Shown here piece by piece: positions 56,572 through 64,000 of a DNA stretch of 64,000 nucleotides. The stretch spans positions 56,201,063 to 56,265,062 of the forward strand of contig OX328097.1 of the NCBI GenBank assembly GCA_946811185.2. Direction: 5' to 3'. Origin of the DNA: Hippopus hippopus (taxonomy: Eukaryota; Mollusca; Bivalvia; Cardiida; Cardiidae). The position numbers were made by a program, and so were the translations under genes. Numbering within the stretch: the first letter of the stretch is position 1; each line of letters begins with the position of its first letter. The notes beneath the pieces are model-generated. The model did not search any database and had not been told where the DNA came from. It saw nothing but the letters and a program-made list of their open reading frames with translations.

Positions 56572-56839
56572 GTACCTCCTGTCTTCTTTCACTCAGATGG
56601 AGTTAAAGCTTTGATAACTACCAGCTGTGCTAAGTAGTCAGGCTGTATAATTTCAATTTGATAGCAGCTACTTTTGAGAACTACAAGGATTCTGATTCAG
56701 ACTGCAAGACCACTGGGCCCCAGTGATTATCAGTTACAAAGATTTACATTTTTATACTATACTGTTTTTTTTTTTGTCATACGCTTTTCCCTTCCTCCAA
56801 CCCAATTCTGTTTCATGAGTTTAGATATGTTTGTTTCTA

Positions 56840-57010
56840 TTTGAGTTAAGAATTCATATTCACCAGCCTTTTTACATATTGGTCTGAATTCTAAATTCCA
56901 AAACCAACCCTCTGATTGGGATGGCCAGTCTTGCATAGCTGTAACATTTAGTGTTCTCCAATGAGTCAGGCTGCCTTGGAATTTAGAAATATGACTGAAT
57001 AACCACTGGT
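56840..57010 (+). repeat. 'attcacca' MITE, diverged
   Basis: 'attcatattcaccagccttt' and 'gaatttagaaatatgactga'. Confidence 0.4.
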
Positions 57011-57171
57011 CATGGCGCCATGGCTCATTTTCAGGCTTTTAAATGTCCTAATTTTAAGTTCTAAAATTTGCTGTCTGATTTGCTAAAATAGGCAGCAATG
57101 CTTAGAATTCTTCATAAGAACCAGGTTTAGAACATAGTGTATACAGCACCAATATGGTTTAAATATTCTTA

Positions 57172-57358
57172 TCTACAGGACAAATTTCAGAAAGGTCCAA
57201 ACTGAAAAGCATTTGCTGATAACAAATTCATTTTGGCTCAGTTAATGAGCTTTGTCTTTGAAAGGGTAGAGGAGCAATTTTCTCCTTTTCTTCCAATATT
57301 TTCAAAGGCTTTCTTCTAAAGGTTTGTTAAAACATGGGATTGTTTGGTAAATGGTTAA
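57172..57358 (-). mobile_element. TTAA-hairpin MITE, hairpin half deleted, before RSPH9 exon 5
   Basis: 'gaaaagcatttgctgataac' to 'attgtttggtaaatggttaa', ending 32 bp before the exon 5 acceptor. Confidence 0.6.
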
Positions 57359-57390
57359 ACCTGGTCTCAGAGTTCATTTTTTCGCTTCAG

Positions 57391-57551
57391 GATCCTGGAG
57401 TCTCCAGTTTGAGAGAGGAAGTGGACAAGTTACTCTGCGCAGCATGCTGTGGTTGGGCTATGTGGCCTATCATGTTCCCGGTACCAGGCAGTTTGGCAGT
57501 GTGTATGTTGGTAGTGGGGAAAAGAATGCAGATCTGCCATTTATGTTGTAG
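57391..57551 (+). CDS. RSPH9: RSPH9 exon 5 (C-terminal)
   Basis: 161 nt after 'tttcgcttcag'. Reads SWSLQFERGSGQVTLRSMLW then LGYVAYHVPGTRQFGSVYVG and SGEKNADLPFML, stop TAG. The GTGEKNMDLPFML end is the RSPH9 hallmark. Confidence 0.95.
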
Positions 57552-58190
57552 TTTCAGACATTGCATAATTTCACTGTTACATTTTTAGTGAAAAAAAAAA
57601 TCCCATCTTCCCTGCATATTTCCTTGTTCATATTCTGGTCCTAAAGCAGACATTAGGATGACATTTGTCGTATGATAGAACACTGTATGTATGTGGAACT
57701 CGCCTAATTGAAATTGTAAATTTTGCGTCAATGGTGAAAGGTTAACCACAGATTCTCAATGGTGTAAGCTTTTGTCCTCCAGTTCACCTTAACTACAAGA
57801 AGTGATTCATTCAGTTATAAAAGTTAACATAGGATGATGAATCTTACATTGTTCAAATTAAGCCTATAACAATAAAAAGTGTCTGTGCTGTTCCTCCTGC
57901 TATTCAATTTCAAGGCACACTTTAACAGACCATTTACAACATTAAATATTTATTGACTAAAGAGACAAACAGTAATAAATCATTATATAGACATCTTTGT
58001 TTGCTCATTTTTTTCCGACTTCACCATATTACCCACATTATGTTACATAACAATGTCTTTCCACGACCTGAATACACCAAACTTTCCTTCACCTGGCCTA
58101 GTGGTAATGCGAGTTTATGCCATTATGCCATCATTGGTCTCCACAACATCATCTGGCATCAGGGCCTATATTTGCCGACCATTCTGAAGT
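57552..58190 (+). other. RSPH9 3' UTR and flank
   Basis: No repeat recognised. An AATAAA lies at 57871-57876, followed by a GT-rich 'gtgtctgtgctgtt'. Confidence 0.5.
57871..57876 (+). promoter_or_regulatory. RSPH9 poly(A) signal
   Basis: AATAAA about 320 bp after the stop with a GT-rich element right after it. Confidence 0.65.
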
Positions 58191-58194
58191 TCTT

Positions 58195-58525
58195 CTCCAT
58201 CTAGTTCTCAATTCAGAAAGTAACACAACCTCTGATTGGCTAAACCATTTAGTTTAGCTAATAAAAAATTACTTTCAAATTTGATAATTTCTTGATAATT
58301 AGACATAGATGGTTATAGAGTATGTTACTTCAGGTTTCAGGATTCATATGTGCAGCACAGATAAGAATATGACAATGCTTATGCAGATAGCAGTAAGTGG
58401 CTTGGAGAGAATATTGTGCAAAGTACTGGTAAAAAGAAACTAAAGGAAAGCATTGATAAGTGCACTGGTCCCCACTTAAATAAAATAATGTTGAAAGCTG
58501 CATTAAACACCATACAATCAATGTA
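58195..58525 (+). repeat. 'attcacca' MITE remnant and a SINE tail
   Basis: 58195-58300 carries 'cagaaagtaacacaacctct'. 58476-58525 is only the SINE tail 'gcattaaacaccatacaatc'. Confidence 0.45.
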
Positions 58526-58534
58526 CAATCCAAC

Positions 58535-58740
58535 ACATTTACGCCCCTAAGGTAAAAGGCTTCTGAAAACATTGTGGAAAAAGGAGATTATACTGGCATT
58601 CAGCAGGGTTTTCCTTTCCAAAAATGTTTTCTACCCTTTCAAATCCAACTTCAACCACTTGAGGCACATTTAATTTGTTATATGCAAATGCTTTCAGTTA
58701 GGAAAAGTGTAGAATTTTTTAATGAAGAGTGAAGTGAGTT
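58535..58740 (+). repeat. TTAA-hairpin MITE, degraded
   Basis: 'cttctgaaaacattgtggaa' and 'gcaaatgctttcagtta' are recognisable; the hairpin has decayed. Confidence 0.45.
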
Positions 58741-58750
58741 GAAAGGATAT

Positions 58751-59010
58751 GAGCCATGCTCTGGCAAAAGGGGGCTTAATGTATCTCCATGATGGATTAT
58801 ACCAAACAAGTCATTCCATGATCATGGATCCATAAAGTCCATTTTGTCTAACAACTGACTGAATCATGATGTAATCTGGTCCTTGGCCACTAGAAAACTG
58901 ACCAATAGCAAAAAGCTTCGGCCCAGGTCAGCCTGAGCAGATTGCACAGGCTGACCTGGGTCGATACTTTTTGTAGATGCATTAAGCCCCCTTTTCACAA
59001 AGCATGGCTC
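58751..59010 (+). mobile_element. 'gagccatgctctggc' MITE, best copy
   Basis: Left gagccatgctctggcaaaag, right 'cccttttcacaaagcatggc' then tc. Long imperfect inverted ends and an inner palindrome 'ggtcagcctgagcagattgc'. Confidence 0.75.
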
Positions 59011-59173
59011 ATTTACCTTGTATCACAATACAAGCTACCAGAAAACATACCACAATTTGATATTACTCTATAATTACAGTACTTATTATCAATCATTTAT
59101 CAATGTCAAAGAATTCATAACATAAGTGTAAAAAATTAATATCAGTTATTTTAATCGAACATGAATATACAAA

Positions 59174-59283
59174 TCATTCATCAATAATTTCAGGAAAATA
59201 AACATTGTATTTCTTCCAGTGTATGTCATCCATCTGGTGGTATTCCTCAGGATAAATGTGTGGTCGTAAGTGCTGCATCAAAC
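59174..59283 (-). CDS. MRPS18A: MRPS18A last exon
   Basis: 110 nt on the minus strand after 'ttttttattacag'. Two bases complete the Gly of AHRAG, then LMQHLRPHIYPEEYHQMDDI, HWKKYNVYFPEIIDE and TGA. The LMxxLxP start resembles the short insect MRPS18A tail as I remember it. The end is shorter than the vertebrate C-terminus. An ATTAAA lies 19 bp after the stop (59150-59155), a possible poly(A) signal. Confidence 0.8.
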
Positions 59284-59559
59284 CTGTAATAAAAAAGACA
59301 TAATTTTGTATTTAGCATGTCTTTTTCAAGCCTGTGATATACATGTACAAGGCATATACATGTATTTAACATACCCGGTATCTTTTTCAAACCTGTGATA
59401 TAAAAGATACATTTACATGTAACATATTCTTTTATCAATGCCTCAGAAAGCCTCTGCAAAAAGTAGTTACTGTCAGAAAAAAACACACAGCTTCTTCTCT
59501 TTGAAGGTACTATTTCTTCTACCAACAGGTTCTCAACCTAAGACTGCATGATAAACAAA

Positions 59560-59802
59560 AAGCCAAACAGTTCTATCAGATGACAGAATTCTAGATCCGT
59601 CCATATTGAGAGCATTTACAGACAATAAATTAAATGTGGATCAACTGAGGCTTTTTTTTTTTTACTTGTATAATTATGGTAGAAAACATAGTTGGAAAAC
59701 AACAAAATGCTGGAAATCCACAATTTCTCCATTCCCACTACGTTTTCAAAAGGCTTTTCCAGCAGGGCCATTTAAACTCTTGGTTTTGTGGTGAATGGTT
59801 TA
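59560..59802 (-). repeat. TTAA-hairpin MITE, diverged
   Basis: 'gcatttacagacaataaatt' and 'ttgtggtgaatggtttagg'. Inside the MRPS18A intron. Confidence 0.45.
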
Positions 59803-59859
59803 GGTTTATATCGGCTAAAACATCTTGCAAACTAAACTAAAAGTAAATGAAAATTGAAG

Positions 59860-59905
59860 ATCAGACTGCATATTCAGTGCATTCTGATCTTGAACTACAC
59901 CAAAG
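59860..59905 (+). repeat. Short palindromic repeat copy
   Basis: 'agatcagactgcatattcag' facing 'gcattctgatcttgaactac'. Confidence 0.5.
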
Positions 59906-60296
59906 ATGAACGCACCTACATTCGTTTACTGTCTCACGCACACATCACTATTTCTTTTTTTTTTAATTCAGATTCAATGCTTTTAAAAATCATCTTCTTT
60001 CATGGCTGAAGCAGCTAATCTGTTCGTTTGCTTGGTTTTTAATGCCATTTTCAACATGTGTTTGATGCCATTTTCAACATGTGTTTAATGCCATATCAAA
60101 TTTTGGTTATATCAAAATTGTTGATTCACCTTTCCATGTCTTCCCAGATTTTCTTCACCAGTACCATGAGCCACTGGCAACTTTCTTATATAAACAAGTA
60201 AGGACAATATTTAGGCTATGAATTATATTGTAAAAGTCAGACAGACTTTGATCGAATCTCCATGACTGCTGTCTATATGTGTAAGTATTTCTAACA

Positions 60297-60540
60297 AATG
60301 AGCCATGCTCTGGCAAAAAGGGGGCTTAAAGCATCTCAGTAATGCATTTCACCAAGCAAGTCATCACATAATCATGGTTCCAATAAATCCATTAGGCCTT
60401 GCAACCAACCAAATCATGAGGTAGAATTGTCCTTGGACATTCAGAGAATTAATAAATAGCATAAAACATTTTACCAAGGCCAGCCTGTGCTGACAATATT
60501 ATAACACCTAATACCTGTCGATTGACAGATCACCCTACCT
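60297..60540 (+). repeat. 'gagccatgctctggc' MITE, right end lost
   Basis: gagccatgctctggcaaaaa and the inner 'ggccagcctgtgctgac' are present; the right inverted end is not. Confidence 0.55.
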
Positions 60541-60590
60541 AGGTTGCTGTTTGAAATAACATGCATAACACGAAATGGTTCTTCACAAAC

Positions 60591-60714
60591 CTGCTCTATG
60601 TGCTTTCTTTATAAGGTGTTTCATTTTAGCATGCTGAGGATAGCACAATCCAGTGATCTGACGAGGTACAATGTTTCCATCCTCCTGTACAAACTGGCTA
60701 ATGATCAGAATATC
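60591..60714 (-). CDS. MRPS18A: MRPS18A core exon
   Basis: 124 nt on the minus strand between 'ctttttggcag' and 'gtttgt'. Reads DILIISQFVQEDGNIVPRQI then TGLCYPQHAKMKHLIKKAHRAG, matching human MRPS18A '[24 protein letters not shown]' and 'KMAHRAGL'. This is the bS18-type fold of the mitochondrial small ribosomal subunit that binds rRNA. Confidence 0.95.
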
Positions 60715-61326
60715 CTGCCAAAAAGAGTAGCACAGACCTTTGATCCAAACATTCCAAAGTGAAACAAACCTGATGAAAAAGGCTTTAAAAACATCATGAA
60801 AAAAGAAGAAAACGCTGTTAAACAGCAAAATCAATAAATAATATTATTATAAACAATACCGGTATTCTCTTTTTTTATCAATAATTTTTCATTGTGTTTG
60901 AGTTTGACGTAAATACCTATCTTCAGTAATGACAGAGATATTATAAAATGTCAAAGTTTTTGCACAAAAATGGGGGATAAAGACAACAATGCCAGGGCTA
61001 TGACAATAACTTGATGGTGTCTATGAAAAGAGACTATTACCTCAACAGAAGTAAGATTTTCAATTAAAATAATGAGAAAAACTAATTCTGCTCAAGTCTC
61101 CAATGAAACAAGTTACAACTACCCTGCACAAAGTGAACTCTGACAAGACGCCTTGAATTTCTGTGTAACAAAAAATCTTTATTTAAAGCCTTTGGACTGA
61201 TAAGTGCTGTGCATTTGCAGTCTGATCTTCAATCTAGATACCACAAAAGCATTCCATGTTGCTCATAGCAAGCAAACAGTGAAATGTTTGAGGTACAATA
61301 GATGAAACAAATCTTGTACATTAAAG

Positions 61327-61552
61327 TTAAGTCTTCACCAAACAACAAAATATTAAAGTAATCCATTTTGAACTCATTTGCAGAGGAGTCCATTGCAGTC
61401 CAAACTACGGGATGTTCCTATAAAGTGGCAGAAAACATTGCGGGAAAAAGAAGAAAATGGGGTTTTAAAGCATTTTCTTCTTTTCCTAAAATGTTTTAAA
61501 CAGCCTTCTACCTATGGGTCGTTGAAGCTGGGGATTGTGTGGTAAAAGTTAA
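61327..61552 (-). mobile_element. TTAA-hairpin MITE copy
   Basis: 'ttaagtcttcaccaaacaac' to 'gtgtggtaaaagttaa', ending 20 bp from an MRPS18A exon on its donor side. Confidence 0.6.
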
Positions 61553-61571
61553 AAAAAAAAAACAGCCTTAC

Positions 61572-61679
61572 AGTGTATTTGACTTCCATATTCAGCTTGC
61601 AGAGTGGACAGGCCTTGTCAGGTCCTGCCAACTTGATAACCTTGTTTTTCCTGGGTGACTCATATATCCTTCCCTCTAC
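61572..61679 (-). CDS. MRPS18A: MRPS18A exon with CPxC motif
   Basis: 108 nt, exactly 36 codons, between 'tattaccttacag' and 'gtaagg' on the minus strand. Reads VEGRIYESPRKNKVIKLAGP then DKACPLCKLNMEVKYT. Human has 'IEGRI', 'GQCPICRWNLKHKYN'. The CPLC pair is the conserved Cys motif of mitochondrial S18 paralogues. Confidence 0.93.
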
Positions 61680-61757
61680 CTGTAAGGTAATATTCCATGA
61701 AATAACTAAAAGTATTCAAAGACATATTTGTACAAAAGGTGGTGTAGATATATAAAG

Positions 61758-61970
61758 TTAAACTCTTTTCCAAATGACAAAATTCTAGTCTAATCAAATT
61801 GCAAATGACAAATATGACCTAAATGATGAGATCATTCTTAAGAAAAATAGAAAACATTGTGGGAATAGGAGAAAATGCTGGTTTATACCAACATTCCCAT
61901 TCCCACAGTGTTTTCGAAAGTCTTCTTATCCTTTGCTGTTAAAACATGGAATTGTATGGTAAAGGATCAA
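61758..61970 (-). mobile_element. TTAA-hairpin MITE copy
   Basis: 'ttaaactcttttccaaatga', hairpin 'aggagaaaatgctggtttat', border 'gtatggtaaaggatcaa'. Confidence 0.55.
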
Positions 61971-62049
61971 CTCAGTATGTACCACCCAAAACAAATTTGC
62001 ATCAGACAATTCTAAAAATATGGATAATCATTACTCATGTACTGTAGAT

Positions 62050-62275
62050 TTGAATGGTGTTTTATGCCTCATTCAACTTTATTTCAGATGTATCAGGGTG
62101 ACAACTCATTTACCCATAATGTGTCCTGGGTTGCACCACTACTGGGCTTTGGCTCTGAAGTGTCTTACCCAAGGAACATTCTCAAGAAAAATCCAGCGTC
62201 TTGAGACATTATCAAACCCTGATGCTCTGGTTCAAAAAACCTACACCTGAGCCATACTGAACATGGTTTGTTCTA
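62050..62275 (-). mobile_element. tRNA-like SINE, reverse
   Basis: Shares 'gggctttggctctgaagtgt' and 'cttacccaagg' with 41690-41895. The plus strand ends 'ctacacctgagccatactga'. Confidence 0.5.
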
Positions 62276-62324
62276 GTACAGACAGTGCCTTTGACAGAGC
62301 ATTCAAATTGTGTAGGTTAACAAT

Positions 62325-62518
62325 AGGGCACCCTAATGGGATTCATGTAACACAGCCAAAACCATAAGGATTCGGCTAGAACTCGGGTAATCCGTAATCA
62401 ATGCAGGGAACAGCATGTATTGGCCAGTCAATAACGGATTACCCGAGTCTTAGCCAAATCAGTATGTTTTTTCGGCGATAAAAGGCGATGTTACAAGAAT
62501 CTCATTTGGGCGCCCTAT
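62325..62518 (+). mobile_element. Palindromic MITE with gggc termini
   Basis: 'agggcaccctaatgggattc' faces 'gaatctcatttgggcgccct'. Strong inner arms are 'agaactcgggtaatccgtaa' and 'ataacggattacccgagtct'. 'ta' borders both sides. Single copy in this window. Confidence 0.7.
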
Positions 62519-62573
62519 CCTCAAGTAACATTAGAAATGCATAAAAAATGTACAACCCACAATGATGGAAAGT

Positions 62574-62980
62574 TTAACCCTTTACCTCATGATTCACTCT
62601 GTTAATGACCTTTAGAAAAAAGCCTTTTGAGAACATCACAGGAAAAGGAGAAAATGCTGATAACAGGCATTTTCTCCTTTTCCTACAATGTTTTCATTTC
62701 CTTGCATTTATTAAGATAGGACTGTTTGGTAAAAGGCTAACTCTTTACCAAACATTATTAACTTTCATTATTAAATTTCAGACTGGTCCAAATTGAAAGC
62801 ACTTGCAGGTGACAAATTAAATATTGCTCAAATGATGAGATTTGATTGTGATATGATAGAAAACATTTTGGGAAAAACGGAGAAAATGCTGGTTACCAGC
62901 ATTTTCTCCTTTTCACAAAATGTTTTCAAAAGCCTGTTTTCCTTGGGTCATTAATAGTTGGATTGTGTGGTAAAGGGTCA
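62574..62980 (+). mobile_element. Two TTAA-hairpin MITEs sharing a junction
   Basis: 62574-62741 (forward, end B shortened) and 62738-62980 (reverse, hairpin near-perfect). The shared junction now reads ctaa. Confidence 0.6.
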
Positions 62981-63049
62981 AGGGCCAATACTGTAATACA
63001 TCCAGATATTACCGTCACGGAAACAACTTCATCAATATGAAAGTCTTAC

Positions 63050-63081
63050 CACAGTTTTGTTGTCATCTGTTGTCTCAATAA
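63050..63081 (-). CDS. MRPS18A: MRPS18A small internal exon
   Basis: A 32 nt exon between 'ttcttaatttcag' and 'gtaaga' on the minus strand. It reads (V)IETTDDNKTV and joins in frame to VEGRIYE, paralleling human 'VVETQEGKTTIIEGRI'. The phase requires one base from an upstream exon, which should lie past the window's right edge. Confidence 0.8.
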
Positions 63082-63197
63082 CTGAAATTAAGAAAAATAA
63101 ATAAAGTTAACGCTGGCACCCCATGGACGCACACACAGACGAACGCATTCCCACAAGCCTACAAGATATAATGGCTAAAATCTAAAAAAAATTATAT

Positions 63198-63640
63198 ATC
63201 AACTCGTTACCAAACGACAAAATTTTTCACTTGCCCAAGTTGGTCCAAATTGGAAGGATTTGCAGACGACAAGTTACAATTCTCTTTTCTAATTCATTGA
63301 TGGTTTGCTATAACCAGCATTTTCTCTTTTTCCCGCAATGTTTTCTAACCTTTCATTGACAGAAATCATCATTTTAGCAACAGTTAATTTATCGTCTGCA
63401 AATCCTTTCAATTTATATTGAGAGAGATGGCCAAAAGATCTGTTTAACAATATACCACATACATAACCCCAAATTTTAATGACCCTAAGAAATAAGGCTT
63501 TATAAAACACTGTGGGAAAAGTAGAAAATGCTGGCAACCAGCTTTTCTCATAATGTATTATACCCTTTCAAAGACAACTTTGCCCATTTGAACTGCATTT
63601 GTTGCCAGCAAGTGCTTTTGGGTTGGACAACAAGCCCCAG
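63198..63640 (+). repeat. TTAA-hairpin MITE copies, rearranged
   Basis: ~63198-63445 joins end B sequence ('ctcgttaccaaacgacaaaa') to a half hairpin ('accagcattttctctttttc') and another end B. ~63455-63640 is a forward fragment with 'agaaaatgctggcaaccag'. Confidence 0.45.
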
Positions 63641-64000
63641 TGTCAGCCATTCTTCAAGAGCTTCTGAAATGAATTTGGTAATACAGGCATCTCTTCTAAC
63701 GGCTCTAGATGGCAAAATTTCTCTCAAGTGAAATAATATGGACACAGAACTTTAGATATGTTTGACATTTACTGTGCATGTTCCAGAAGTCATTTCAAGT
63801 ACAGTAAAGTTCTTTTTTTTTTTTCCAAAATTTATCTGCTTTCTGATTTATGAACTTCAAGCCTTGGGCATGGAAAATGAAACAAAAATGTAGTGGTGGT
63901 ATTTCATTTACATGCAGTCATACTTAGCACTTAAACTGCCAAGGCCTAACGAAACAATATCTGTGTTTAGGTTTTCAGTCTGAGACGCTGCAGGTAGGGT
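63641..64000 (-). other. MRPS18A upstream intron
   Basis: No exon can be supported. The last 50 bp have no GT donor in the phase needed for the preceding MRPS18A exon. Confidence 0.4.

Noticed and set aside
63951..64000. MRPS18A first exon at the right edge
   Set aside because: The minus-strand frame is open but there is no GT donor in the required phase.

Overview
This window looks like nuclear DNA of a bivalve mollusc. That is inferred from three things: small GT-AG exons scattered through very repeat-rich introns; tRNA-like SINEs and Helitron-like elements with internal tandem arrays of a kind common in bivalve genomes; and proteins resembling metazoan AKT, NUDT22, RSPH9 and MRPS18A. Base composition is AT-rich. 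I assembled every coding call by hand from splice sites, reading phase and remembered protein families; no database search was run.

Layout. (1) 1-36 kb, plus strand: the 3' half of an AKT (protein kinase B) gene. Three kinase-domain exons lie at 422-550, 3693-3907 and 4427-4514. They are followed, after a 19 kb intron, by a terminal exon at 23739-23993 and, 11 kb further on, by a second in-phase terminal exon at 35186-35431. The two terminal exons encode alternative C-tails, each with a turn-motif-like site and an F-x-x-F-S-Y hydrophobic motif. (2) 45-50.6 kb, minus strand: NUDT22, complete in three exons (304 codons from the longer start). (3) 53.2-57.6 kb, plus strand: RSPH9, complete in five exons (276 aa), divergent from NUDT22, with ETS-, NRF1- and X-box-like sites upstream. 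(4) 59.2-63.1 kb, minus strand: the last four exons of MRPS18A, tail to tail with RSPH9; its first exon lies beyond the window.

Much of the remaining DNA is mobile-element material. The dominant family is a ~230 bp element with TTAA ends and a near-perfect central hairpin. I count roughly 65-75 full or partial copies, often chained so that neighbours share one TTAA. Its ends suggest a piggyBac-like MITE. Also present are Helitron/HINE-like elements with central arrays (145, 158, 162 and 177 bp units), at least two tRNA-SINE families, and several other palindromic MITE families including one pogo-like element with TA duplications. Nested insertions give a relative chronology.

The most notable observations are the duplicated, diverged AKT terminal exon; a 43 bp-arm hairpin ending 47 bp upstream of its acceptor; and a 158 bp satellite in the intron between the two terminal exons whose units carry a consensus estrogen-response-type palindrome next to a DR1/ERR-type motif. 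The four genes share no evident pathway (growth signalling, nucleotide-sugar hydrolysis, ciliary radial spoke, mitochondrial translation); only the divergent and convergent arrangement links them.
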